Below are positions 1 through 8,144 of a DNA stretch of 64,000 nucleotides, piece after piece. The DNA lies in NCBI RefSeq assembly GCF_000698575.1, contig NZ_JFHD01000010.1, positions 124,001-188,000 on the forward strand. Reading direction: 5' to 3'. Position numbers and translations under genes: made by a program. The stretch's first letter is position 1; every line of letters begins with the position of its first letter. The notes under the pieces were generated by a model that ran no database searches, was not told the DNA's origin, and worked only from the letters and a program-made list of their open reading frames with translations. This DNA is from Caballeronia zhejiangensis. Lineage in GTDB: Bacteria > Pseudomonadota > Gammaproteobacteria > Burkholderiales > Burkholderiaceae.

Positions 1-276
1 GGCGCATTGGGACGCGCGGGCATGGTGTCATTCGTGGCGGGAACGGTGATTTCGCTCGTCGTCGATTCGATCCTGTTCACGTTGACCGATGGCCTCATCA
101 ACGTGCCTGCCGGACTCGCCGCCGACGCCATCGCGATCGGCGCGCTGCTTGCCGTGCCGCATGTGCATCAGCGGATCTCGAACTGGCTCGGCACCCGTCA
201 GCCGGTCCCGGCGACGGCCGCCGCCGCACCCGCGACGGTCGCCGCAGCCGACAATCGGGGGCGCGGCATACGGTGA
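1..276 (+). CDS. Membrane protein, 3' end (5' truncated by window)
   Basis: The reading frame is open from the first base, so the true start is probably outside the window; ATG at 22 is the first ATG inside. The visible 91 residues contain two hydrophobic segments (about residues 9-28 and 35-52), then a short basic stretch and an Ala/Pro/Thr-rich tail ending in Arg. No family was recognised. A strong terminator follows 11 bases after the stop, so this is the last gene of its transcript. It could also be a complete small two-helix protein of about 84 residues starting at 22. Confidence 0.5.
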   Translation, partial: GALGRAGMVSFVAGTVISLVVDSILFTLTDGLINVPAGLAADAIAIGALLAVPHVHQRISNWLGTRQPVPATAAAAPATVAAADNRGRGIR

Positions 277-286
277 TCTCTTCGAA

Positions 287-313
287 GCGGGCAGTCGAAC
301 TGCCCGCTTTTTT
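287..313 (+). terminator. Rho-independent terminator
   Basis: A perfect 9-bp stem (GCGGGCAGT / ACTGCCCGC) closes a 3-base CGA loop and is followed directly by six T. It ends the transcript of the membrane protein that stops at 276. Confidence 0.9.
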
Positions 314-437
314 ATCGCGCTTTCATTGCAACTAACGGTCTGATTTTGCCGCCGACTTCGATAAGCACCGCCCGCGAAGAACCGAGGCACAGGTCTTGCA
401 AGCAGTCACCGAATACAACACAAAAATCGGACCTGCC

Positions 438-611
438 ATGCTCAAGCTCGCCATTCTGTTCGCGATCATTTCTGTCGTCGCCGGATTCTTCGGCTTTACG
501 CGCGTATCGTCGGGTGCGGCGGGCATCGCGAAGATCTGCTTCTTCATCTTCCTGATTCTGTTCGTCATATTCCTCGTCGTCGCGATTTCGGCGGGCTCGC
601 TCGTGCTGTAG
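438..611 (+). CDS. DUF1328 family small membrane protein (YtjA-like)
   Basis: A 57-residue protein that is almost entirely two transmembrane helices, beginning MLKLAILFAIISVVAGFFGF and ending in GSLVL. This pattern and length are those of the DUF1328/YtjA family of inner-membrane peptides, whose function is unknown; members often respond to envelope or general stress. An in-frame upstream start at 396 would add 14 residues absent from the family, so the ATG at 438 is preferred. The gene stands alone between a terminator and the regulator at 730. Confidence 0.85.
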   Translation: MLKLAILFAIISVVAGFFGFTRVSSGAAGIAKICFFIFLILFVIFLVVAISAGSLVL

Positions 612-729
612 CGCGGGAAAGCGCCGGGCGCCGTACCGCGTGGTTCCTCGCATCGACCCGCGTGCGGCGACGGTGTTACATTGCCCCGAGAAGACGTTCA
701 CGCGACCGTGAATCGAAAAGGAGGAGGCG

Positions 730-2592
730 ATGCAGCATGCCATCGGCGCGGCCTTGCAGCCGGCGCAACGCGACGTCATCCGTCATTCGCACGAGCGCTC
801 GGCCACGTTCGGGCTGTGCGAGACGATGCGCCCGGATTACGCCGTGCTGTCGGGCACGGAGCTCGCCGTCAAGCTCGATGAAAGCCGTGCGCTCTTCGCT
901 CACGCGCTGCCGGTGATGGAAACGCTGTACGCGCAGATCGCCAATACGCACAGCATGATCGCGCTCACCGACGCGAGCGGATTGATCCTGCATTCACTCG
1001 GCGACGACGACTTCCTCGCACGCGCCGAAAAAGTCGCGCTGCGCGCGGGCGCGCTCTGGAGCGAGGAGCATCAGGGCACGAACGCGATCGGCACGACGAT
1101 CGCCGAGCGCACGGCCGTCACCGTGCACGGCGACCAGCACTACCTGCGCGCCAATCACTTTCTGACGTGTTCCAGCGTGCCGATCCTCGATCCGCACGGC
1201 AATCTCTCCGGCGTGCTCGATGTCACCGGCGACCGACGCGGCTATCACCAGCACACGATGGCGCTCGTGAAAATGTCCGCGCAGATGATCGAGAACCGAC
1301 TGATCGCGAGCGGGTTCAGCGACGGCCTGCGCATCCGTTTCCATAGCCGGCCCGAGTTCATCGGCACGTTGATGGAAGGCATCGCCGTATTCGATCTCGA
1401 CGGGCGCCTGCTCTGCGCGAACCGCAGCGCGCAGTTTCAGCTCGGTCTCGAACTCGGCGCTTTGCGTTCGCAGACGCTCGATGCGCTGTTCGGCGAGCGC
1501 GTCGATGAACTCATCGCGCGCGCGGGCGATGCGCCTTGCCGGCTCGAACTGCATAGCGGCGTCGCGGTGTTCGCGAGCGTCGATTTTCACGCGCGGAACA
1601 TGTCGAGCGTCCCGAGCACGACGAGCACGATTCCCGCACGCGAGCGCGCCGGTTCGAGCCTCGCCGATCTCTGTACCGGCGATGCGCAGATGAACGACAT
1701 CGTCGCGCGCGTGCGCAAGGTCATCGGCAAGAACATACCGATTCTGATCGGCGGTGAAACGGGCGCGGGCAAGGAAATGCTCGCGCGCGCGATCCACGAC
1801 GATTCGCCGCGCCGCGCGGGGCCGTTCGTTGCGGTGAACTGCGCATCGCTGCCGGAGACGCTGATCGAATCGGAGCTTTTCGGCTATGCGCAGGGCGCGT
1901 TCACGGGCGCGGCGAAGCGCGGCGCGATCGGCAAGATCGTGCAGGCGAACGGCGGCACGCTCTTTCTCGATGAAATCGGCGACATGCCGCTCGCGATGCA
2001 AAGCCGTCTGCTGCGCGTGCTGCAGGAACGCGTCGTCGAGCCGCTCGGCGCCGCGCGCGCGGTGCCGGTCGATTTCATGCTCGTCTGCGCGAGCAATCGC
2101 AAGCTGCGCGAGCGCGTCGCGCAGGGCGAATTCCGCGAAGATCTGTATTACCGGATCAACGGTCTTTCTGTGACGCTGCCGCCGCTTGCCGCGCGCTCCG
2201 ACCTGCGCGCGGTCGTCGACAAGATTCTGCGGCACGAGCGTTTCGCCGGGCGCGTCGTGTACGTCGACGACGACGTGCTCGCGCTCTTCGCGCGTCATCC
2301 GTGGCCGGGCAACATACGGCAGTTGAGCAATGTCCTGCGCACGGCGTCCGCGATGCTCGACGATCACGACACGCATATCCGCATCGAACATCTTCCGCAC
2401 GATTTCGTCGATGAACTCGGCGAACAGCCCACATTCGATAACGCAACGCCGCCCGCGAACGTCGCGCGTCTTGTCGACATCGAAGCGAGCGCGGTGAGCG
2501 CCGCGCTCAAGGCGCACGGCGGCAATGTATCCGCGACGGCGCGCGCGCTCGGCATATCGCGCACGACGCTGTATCGGAAGTTGCGCGTTTAA
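730..2592 (+). CDS. Sigma-54-dependent activator, AcoR/EatR type
   Basis: A 620-residue enhancer-binding protein. The N-terminal third holds a GAF-like sensor (around residues 65-190) and a PAS-like stretch. A full AAA+ domain follows with Walker A GETGAGKE near 342, the sigma-54 contact loop GAFTGA near 389, and Walker B TLFLDEIGD. The C-terminus is a Fis-type helix-turn-helix ending ISRTTLYRKL. The ribosome site AAAAGGAGGAGG is very strong. It converges on eutBC with no room for another gene, so it is the likely activator of ethanolamine use. In Pseudomonas aeruginosa, ethanolamine catabolism is controlled by the sigma-54 activator EatR. I see no -24/-12 site directly upstream of eutB, so the target promoter may be elsewhere. 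Confidence 0.88.
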   Translation: MQHAIGAALQPAQRDVIRHSHERSATFGLCETMRPDYAVLSGTELAVKLDESRALFAHALPVMETLYAQIANTHSMIALTDASGLILHSLGDDDFLARAEKVALRAGALWSEEHQGTNAIGTTIAERTAVTVHGDQHYLRANHFLTCSSVPILDPHGNLSGVLDVTGDRRGYHQHTMALVKMSAQMIENRLIASGFSDGLRIRFHSRPEFIGTLMEGIAVFDLDGRLLCANRSAQFQLGLELGALRSQTLDALFGERVDELIARAGDAPCRLELHSGVAVFASVDFHARNMSSVPSTTSTIPARERAGSSLADLCTGDAQMNDIVARVRKVIGKNIPILIGGETGAGKEMLARAIHDDSPRRAGPFVAVNCASLPETLIESELFGYAQGAFTGAAKRGAIGKIVQANGGTLFLDEIGDMPLAMQSRLLRVLQERVVEPLGAARAVPVDFMLVCASNRKLRERVAQGEFREDLYYRINGLSVTLPPLAARSDLRAVVDKILRHERFAGRVVYVDDDVLALFARHPWPGNIRQLSNVLRTASAMLDDHDTHIRIEHLPHDFVDELGEQPTFDNATPPANVARLVDIEASAVSAALKAHGGNVSATARALGISRTTLYRKLRV

Positions 2593-3347
2593 TCGGCTGG
2601 CAATTTCGCGTCGGACGCGGGCAACGCGCCGCTGTGATCCTTCAGCCCGACGCCGGTGAGCTTCAGGCGGCGCGCTTCGTTCAGCAGCCACATCAGCTTG
2701 AATGCGGCGATTTCGTAGTCGAGTCCTTCGGGCCGCACATTCGATATGCAGTTGCGCTCGGCGTCGTTGCGTCCGGCGCGCGGCGCGTAGGTCACGTAAA
2801 GACCGAGGCTGTCGGGCGAACTGAGCCCCGGCCGTTCGCCGATCATTACGACGACGATCTGCGCCCGCAAAAGCTCACCGATGCGATCGCCGAGGGCGAC
2901 GCGCGCCTGCGTCGCGATCACGACGGGACCGACGTTCCATCCGTCGAGCCGCGCACGCAATGTCGCGAGCAAGGGCGCGACGTGACGTTGCGCGGCGAAG
3001 GCCGACAAGCCATCGGCGGCGACGAAAACGATATCGCTTTCGGATGCGTGCGCTGCAAGCCGTTGCGCGCTTTCATCGTTCAGCACGCGGCCCAGATCCG
3101 GCCGACGCAGATAGCGATCGCGATCGGGCGCGGCGCTTTGCGCATCGAGCGTATCGAAGCCGGCGGCGCGAACGGCTTCGCGCAACGCGACGGTATCGAG
3201 CGGCTGATGCACCGCGTCGCGCGCCTGCGCATGCGCGAGTTCGAATGCGAGCAAGGGCGCGGTCGGCAGGCTGCTGCCCGCGCGGCCGAGCGCGATGCGC
3301 GCGTTGGTGAAGCGCCGCAGCGCGTCCCAGGCATCGGCGTTCGTCAT
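2589..3347 (-). CDS. eutC: Ethanolamine ammonia-lyase small subunit
   Basis: The 252-residue small subunit of adenosylcobalamin-dependent ethanolamine ammonia-lyase, which splits ethanolamine into acetaldehyde and ammonia. The family pattern is clear: RFTNARIALGRAG at the N-terminus, SDIVFVAADGLSA, ARVALGDRIGELL, the MIGERPGLSSPDSLG block and a C-terminal NCISNVRPEG stretch. The ATG at 3347 overlaps the eutB stop (ATGA), which implies translational coupling; a longer frame upstream is only eutB DNA read in another frame. The stop overlaps the last codons of the convergent sigma-54 regulator by four bases. Confidence 0.95.
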   Translation of the reverse strand: MTNADAWDALRRFTNARIALGRAGSSLPTAPLLAFELAHAQARDAVHQPLDTVALREAVRAAGFDTLDAQSAAPDRDRYLRRPDLGRVLNDESAQRLAAHASESDIVFVAADGLSAFAAQRHVAPLLATLRARLDGWNVGPVVIATQARVALGDRIGELLRAQIVVVMIGERPGLSSPDSLGLYVTYAPRAGRNDAERNCISNVRPEGLDYEIAAFKLMWLLNEARRLKLTGVGLKDHSGALPASDAKLPAD

Positions 3348-4720
3348 GAGTCGATCCAGTCGAGCAAAGGTTGCGTGGGCGCGGCGAGCAGATTGCCGCG
3401 GCCATCGGTGACGCGCATCTTCGCGAGCCACGCTTCGAATTCCGGCGCGCGTTTCAGGTTCAGCGCGCGGCGGATATAGAGCGCGTCATGAAACGACGTG
3501 CTTTGATAGTTGAGCATCACGTCGTCCGCGCCCGGCACGCCCATGATGAAGTTGACGTTCGCCACGCCGAGCAGCGTGAGGAGCGTGTCCATGTCGTCCT
3601 GATCGGCTTCGGCGTGATTCGTGTAGCAGATGTCGCAGCCCATCGGCACGCCGAGCAGCTTGCCGCAGAAGTGGTCTTCGAGTCCCGCGCGGATGATCTG
3701 CCGTCCGTCATAGAGATATTCCGGGCCGATGAAGCCGACCACCGTGTTCGTCAGAAGCGGTTGGAAGCGGCGCGCGACCGCGTACGCGCGCGCTTCGCAG
3801 GTCTGCTGATCGACGCCGTGATGCGCGTTCGCCGACAGCGCGCTGCCTTGCCCCGTCTCGAAGTACATGACGTTATCGCCGACGGTCCCGCGTTTGAGCG
3901 AGAGCGCCGCGTCGCGCGCTTCCTCCAGCAACGCGAGCGACACGCCGAAGCTCGCGTTCGCGCGCTCCGTGCCCGCGACGGACTGGAACACGAGATCGAC
4001 GGGCGCGCCTTGCTCGATGGCGGCGAGCGTGTTGGTGACGTGCGTGAGGATGCACGACTGCATCGGCACGTCGTAGCGCTGGCGGAAATCGTCCATCATC
4101 GCGAGCAGCTTGCCGATGGCGGCGGGCGAATCCGATGCGGGATTCACGCCGATGACGGCATCGCCGCAGCCGTACAACAGGCCGTCGAGCATCGATGCGG
4201 CGATGCCCTTCGGATCGTCGGTCGGATGATTCGGCTGCAGGCGCACCGAGAGATGCCCCGGCAGGCCGATCGTCGTGCGAAAGCGCGTGACGACCGGGCG
4301 TTTTCTGGCAGCGAGGATCAGATCCTGATTGCGCATCAGCTTGGAAACGGCGGCGGCCATCTCCGGCGTCACGCCCATCGTGATGCGTTCGAGCGCGGCG
4401 GTGTCGGTGGTATCGGCGAGCAGCCACTCGCGGAATTCGCCGACCGTCAGGTGCGCGATCGGCGCGAACGCTTCGCGCGAATGCGTATCGACGATGAGGC
4501 GCGTGACTTCGTCGTCCTCGTAGGGAATGAGCGGCTCGTCGAGAAACGCGGCGAGCGGCACCTGCGCGAGCGCCATTTTCGCGGCCACGCGTTCTTCCTC
4601 GGTGGCGGCCGCGATGCCCGCGAGTTCGTCGCCGGAGCGCCGCGGGCTGGCGCGCGCGAGCAGCGTCTTCAGATCGTCGAAGCGGTAGCGGCGCGCGCCA
4701 ATCGTCTCGTGAAAGCTCAT
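3344..4720 (-). CDS. eutB: Ethanolamine ammonia-lyase large subunit
   Basis: The 458-residue catalytic large subunit of ethanolamine ammonia-lyase, a TIM barrel that binds ethanolamine and the adenosylcobalamin radical at the subunit interface. Conserved stretches include LQPNHPTDDPKGIAASMLDG, GCGDAVIGVNPASDS, the TNTLAAI/GAPVDLVFQS region and YTNHAEADQDDMD. Length and sequence are typical of the free cytosolic enzyme. No shell-protein, eutA, eutE or permease gene is present nearby, so this is the simple two-gene form that does not need a microcompartment. First gene of a two-gene operon with eutC. Confidence 0.96.
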   Translation of the reverse strand: MSFHETIGARRYRFDDLKTLLARASPRRSGDELAGIAAATEEERVAAKMALAQVPLAAFLDEPLIPYEDDEVTRLIVDTHSREAFAPIAHLTVGEFREWLLADTTDTAALERITMGVTPEMAAAVSKLMRNQDLILAARKRPVVTRFRTTIGLPGHLSVRLQPNHPTDDPKGIAASMLDGLLYGCGDAVIGVNPASDSPAAIGKLLAMMDDFRQRYDVPMQSCILTHVTNTLAAIEQGAPVDLVFQSVAGTERANASFGVSLALLEEARDAALSLKRGTVGDNVMYFETGQGSALSANAHHGVDQQTCEARAYAVARRFQPLLTNTVVGFIGPEYLYDGRQIIRAGLEDHFCGKLLGVPMGCDICYTNHAEADQDDMDTLLTLLGVANVNFIMGVPGADDVMLNYQSTSFHDALYIRRALNLKRAPEFEAWLAKMRVTDGRGNLLAAPTQPLLDWIDS

Positions 4721-4865
4721 TGCTTTCCTCTCGGAAGCATCGATTCATGCACTTTAGCCGCTTTCGCGGGCATCGCGCGTCGGTCAAAAAAAGCGCGTCC
4801 GGGCCGAAATCCGCCCGCATGCGATAATTTTTCGCTCGATTCAGCCAAAACCCGCCCGCAAGCCC

Positions 4866-5930
4866 GTGAAAAACCTGCTCGTTCCCATCGATCGCCTGAG
4901 CGAGTTCGATGAAATCGTCGACGTCCGCACACCGCTCGAATTCGCCGAGGATCACATTCCCGGCGCGATCAACGCGCCCGTGCTCAGCAACGAAGAGCGC
5001 GTGATCGTCGGGACGATGTACAAGCAGGTCTCACCGTTCGAGGCGACGCGCGTCGGCGCGGCGATGGTCGCGCGCAATATCGCGATGCATCTCGACACGA
5101 TCTTCGCCGACAAGCCGCGCAACTGGCGTCCGCTCGTCTATTGCTGGCGCGGCGGCAAGCGCTCCGGCTCGATGACGACGTGGCTCAACATGATCGGCTG
5201 GCAGGCCCGGCAACTCGACGGCGGCTACAAGAGCTATCGGCGCGACGTGATCGAGCGGCTCGGCACGCTGCCCGGACGTTTTCGCTATGTCGCGCTGATC
5301 GGCCATACGGGCAGCGGCAAGACGCGGCTGCTGAAGGCGCTCGACGCGGCCGGCGCGCAGACGCTCGATCTCGAAGGACTCGCCGCGCATCGCGGTTCCT
5401 TGCTCGGCGCGCTGCCGGGACGCCCGCAGCCGACGCAAAAAGCGTTCGATTCGGCGCTCCTGAAGACGCTTTCGGGCTTCGATCCGGCGAAACCGGTTTT
5501 TGTCGAAGCGGAAGGGCGGCGCATCGGATCGATCACGATGCCCGACGCCATCCTCGACAATCTGCACGCGGCGTCGTGCGTGGAAGTCGAGGCGCGGCGC
5601 GAGGACCGCATCGCGTTCTTGCTGCAGGATTACGCGCATCTTTTCGACGATCCCGCGTTTTTCAAGGCGCAATTGTCGAAGCTCGTCGCGCTGCATAGCC
5701 GGGAGCGCGTCGCGCACTGGCATCGGCTGATCGATGACAACGCGCGCGCGGAGCTTTTCGCCGAACTGATCGACCGTCATTACGATCCGGCGTATGGACG
5801 CAGCAGCCAGGCGCTCTATACGAAGCTGCCGCATGCGGCGCACGTGCTGTTCCGTCCGAACGACGCGGACAGCGTCGATCAGGCGAAAGCCTTGCTCGCC
5901 CGGCTCGCCGAGACGACGCCCGCGCTCTGA
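4866..5930 (+). CDS. mnmH: tRNA 2-selenouridine synthase
   Basis: A 354-residue MnmH (SelU/YbbB). The N-terminal rhodanese domain carries the active loop YCWRGGKRSGS with catalytic Cys93; the C-terminal half has a P-loop GHTGSGKT near residue 145 for the geranyl/tRNA-handling part. The enzyme replaces sulfur by selenium at the wobble 2-thiouridine of tRNA Lys, Glu and Gln through a geranylated intermediate, using selenophosphate from SelD. Starts with GTG at 4866; the N-terminus MKNLLVPIDRLSEFDEIVDV fits the family. selD is not in this window. The permease gene follows after 29 bases and may be co-transcribed. Confidence 0.93.
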   Translation: MKNLLVPIDRLSEFDEIVDVRTPLEFAEDHIPGAINAPVLSNEERVIVGTMYKQVSPFEATRVGAAMVARNIAMHLDTIFADKPRNWRPLVYCWRGGKRSGSMTTWLNMIGWQARQLDGGYKSYRRDVIERLGTLPGRFRYVALIGHTGSGKTRLLKALDAAGAQTLDLEGLAAHRGSLLGALPGRPQPTQKAFDSALLKTLSGFDPAKPVFVEAEGRRIGSITMPDAILDNLHAASCVEVEARREDRIAFLLQDYAHLFDDPAFFKAQLSKLVALHSRERVAHWHRLIDDNARAELFAELIDRHYDPAYGRSSQALYTKLPHAAHVLFRPNDADSVDQAKALLARLAETTPAL

Positions 5931-5959
5931 TTCAATTTCATCACTCGAAAGAAAAAGAT

Positions 5960-7009
5960 ATGACCACGTTTTCACAACCTCGCGTCGCACGCGGCTGGCT
6001 GGTATTCCTGCTGATCGCCGTCGTGGGCCTGTTCTACGTGAAATGGTTTCCGTACTACAACCGCGCGTTCGTCGCGGCGAGCCAGCATTCGATCGGCAAA
6101 TCCATTCTGATGGGCACGTCGGCGAGCGCGCCGGAGCCGTCGTGGCAAGCCGCGCTCGACTACGCGATCGCCTACGGCAAGGCCATCTGGCAGGCGATGG
6201 TGCTCGGCCTTCTGCTCGGCTCCGCGGTGCAGGCGCTGATTCCGCCGCGCTGGGTCGCGCGGGCGCTGGGCGAGCACAACTTCGGCAGCGTCGTGAACGG
6301 CGGGTTGATGTCCTTGCCCGGCATGATGTGCACGTGTTGCGCCGCGCCCGTCGTCGCGGGGCTGCGTGCGCGCGAAGCGGCGCCGGGCGCGGCCGTCGCC
6401 TTCTGGCTCGGCAATACCGTGCTCAATCCGGCGGCGCTGGTTTTCATGGGCTTCGTGCTCGGCTGGCAGTGGACCGGTTTGCGGCTCGTGCTCGGCGTAT
6501 TGATGGTGTTCGGCCTCGGCTACGCGATCAACCGGATGGTGACGCCGGCGCAGGCGGCGTCGTCGCGTCAGGCGCTTGCCAAGCTGATCGAAGAGGACGA
6601 GCCGGGCACGGCGTTTTCGCGCTGGATCAAAATTCTCGGACGCATGACGTTGCGGCTCGTGCCCGAATACATCGTGCTCGTGCTGCTGCTTGGCGCGGCG
6701 CGCGCCTGGCTCTTTCCGCACATCGGTCCGGATATCGGCAACGGCATGTGGTGGATCGCGGCGTTTGCCGTCGCGGGCACGCTCTTCGTGATTCCGACCG
6801 CCGGCGAAGTGCCCATCATTCAGGCGATGCTTTCGCTCGGCATGGCGACGGGACCGGCCGGCGCGCTCTTGATGACCTTGCCGCCCGTCAGCGTGCCGTC
6901 GCTCGCGATGCTCGCGCGGTCGTTTCCGCCGCGCGTGCTCGCGTTCGTGGCCGCGTCGGTCGTGGTGTTCGGGATCGTTGGCGGGGTGATTGCGGCGGCG
7001 GTGTTCTGA
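5960..7009 (+). CDS. ArsP_1/DUF318 (YraQ-like) permease
   Basis: A 349-residue integral membrane protein with about eight to ten helices in two homologous halves. The first half carries a Cys cluster MMCTCCAAPVV followed by GNTVLNPAAL; the second has IPTAGEVPIIQAML and the matching helix. These are marks of the DUF318/ArsP_1 permease family, some members of which export methylated or trivalent arsenicals, while others are tied to metals or are uncharacterised. The position after mnmH (selenium in tRNA) is suggestive only. The end lies 14 bases from the convergent cyd operon. Substrate unknown. Confidence 0.8.
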   Translation: MTTFSQPRVARGWLVFLLIAVVGLFYVKWFPYYNRAFVAASQHSIGKSILMGTSASAPEPSWQAALDYAIAYGKAIWQAMVLGLLLGSAVQALIPPRWVARALGEHNFGSVVNGGLMSLPGMMCTCCAAPVVAGLRAREAAPGAAVAFWLGNTVLNPAALVFMGFVLGWQWTGLRLVLGVLMVFGLGYAINRMVTPAQAASSRQALAKLIEEDEPGTAFSRWIKILGRMTLRLVPEYIVLVLLLGAARAWLFPHIGPDIGNGMWWIAAFAVAGTLFVIPTAGEVPIIQAMLSLGMATGPAGALLMTLPPVSVPSLAMLARSFPPRVLAFVAASVVVFGIVGGVIAAAVF

Positions 7010-7023
7010 ACGCGCGCGGCGCC

Positions 7024-7161
7024 TCAATGAATCGCCGCGCCCGCCTTGATCAGCAACTTGAACGGCAGCGCGAGCAGCATCGCGCCGCCGACGCCCGCCA
7101 TCCACAACGCGACGAACCAGAACACCTTGCGCGCGCGCTCAATGGTAGTGATGTTCGCCAT
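7024..7161 (-). CDS. Small cytochrome bd subunit (DUF2474/CydX-like)
   Basis: A 45-residue single-helix protein. The ATG at 7161 lies inside the end of cydB in another frame (23-base overlap), a typical arrangement for the third subunit of a bd oxidase. It reads MANITTIERARKVFWFVALW at the start, then a Gly/Ala/Leu-rich membrane helix with the aromatic W..LW.AG pattern seen in DUF2474, and a short Lys-containing tail. Such peptides stabilise the haem environment of CydAB/CioAB oxidases. The position as last gene of the cyd operon supports the call. A CydX relative in the strict sense is the alternative. Confidence 0.75.
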   Translation of the reverse strand: MANITTIERARKVFWFVALWMAGVGGAMLLALPFKLLIKAGAAIH

Positions 7162-8140
7162 GACGCACCTTTCCTCTGAAGACCCAATAGCCTAGCGTCG
7201 TGTAAGCGACGATCACAGGCAGAATCACCGCCGCGCCGACGATCGTGAAGAGCTGGCTCGAACGGGGCGCGGCCGCATCCCAGATCGAAACGCCGGGGAA
7301 AATCTCGTGCGGCGACACGCTCAGCACCAGACCCGAGTAGCCGAGAAACACGAAGCCGAGCGCGACGGCAAACGGCCGCTTCTCGTGACGCGATGCGATC
7401 GAGCGGCGCATCGCCCACGCGCAAACCGCGACGAGCACGGGCACCGGCAACATGCGATAGAACCACGGCGAATCGAACCAGCGCGACGCGATGCCCGCGT
7501 CTTGCAACGGCGTCCAGATGCTGACGACCGCGATCGTCGCGAGTTGCAGAACGGTCAGCGGCCACACGACGCGATACATCCGCCGCTGCAGATCGCCTTC
7601 CGTTTTCGCGATCAGCCAGCACGCGCCGAGCAGCGCATAAGTGACGACCAGCGCGCCGCCCGTGAAGATCGAGAAGGGCGTGAACCAGCCGAAGGCATCG
7701 CCGGAAAAACGGCCGTCGGCGACCGGAATGCCGTCGAGAAACGCGCCGAGCGCCACGCCCTGAAAGAACGTCGCGCCCGCCGATCCACCGATGAACGCCA
7801 GATCCCACATATGCTTCGTGCGCTGCGCCTTCGCGCGGATTTCAAACGACACGCCGCGGAAAATCAGGCACACGAGCATCAGCACGAGCGGCAGATACAG
7901 CGCGGACAGCACGGTCGAATAAACCATCGGGAACGCGGCGAACAATCCCGCGCCGCCGAGCACGAGCCACGTTTCGTTGCCGTCCCAGACGGGCGCGACG
8001 GTGTTCATCATCACGTCGCGATCGTGCTGATCCGGAAAGAACGGGAAGAGAATGCCGATGCCGAGGTCGAAGCCGTCGAGCACGACGTAAAGGAACAGGC
8101 CGAACGCGATGATCGCGGCCCAGGCGAGTGTGAGGTCCAT
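7139..8140 (-). CDS. cydB: Cytochrome bd (CIO-type) oxidase subunit II
   Basis: The 333-residue subunit II of a cytochrome bd quinol oxidase. It has eight or nine membrane helices and the family blocks VLDGFDLGIGILFPF, NTVAPVWDGNETWLVLGG and FRGVSFEIRAK. It forms the heterodimer with CydA in the inner membrane and lets the complex reduce oxygen to water with electrons from ubiquinol. It sits four bases downstream of cydA, and its 3' end overlaps the small third subunit. The short Q-loop of the CydA partner indicates the cyanide-insensitive (CioAB) branch rather than the E. coli-type bd-I. Confidence 0.95.
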   Translation of the reverse strand: MDLTLAWAAIIAFGLFLYVVLDGFDLGIGILFPFFPDQHDRDVMMNTVAPVWDGNETWLVLGGAGLFAAFPMVYSTVLSALYLPLVLMLVCLIFRGVSFEIRAKAQRTKHMWDLAFIGGSAGATFFQGVALGAFLDGIPVADGRFSGDAFGWFTPFSIFTGGALVVTYALLGACWLIAKTEGDLQRRMYRVVWPLTVLQLATIAVVSIWTPLQDAGIASRWFDSPWFYRMLPVPVLVAVCAWAMRRSIASRHEKRPFAVALGFVFLGYSGLVLSVSPHEIFPGVSIWDAAAPRSSQLFTIVGAAVILPVIVAYTTLGYWVFRGKVRHGEHHYH

Positions 8141-8144
8141 GTTC

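Noticed and set aside
994-2691. Long open frame on the minus strand opposite the sigma-54 regulator
   Set aside because: High-GC shadow: Arg-rich, no ribosome site, no recognisable domain, and wholly opposite a well-supported gene. Many others like it were dropped for the same reason.
2589-4720. eutBC as part of an ethanolamine microcompartment
   Set aside because: No shell-protein genes and no eutE, eutD or eutA nearby.
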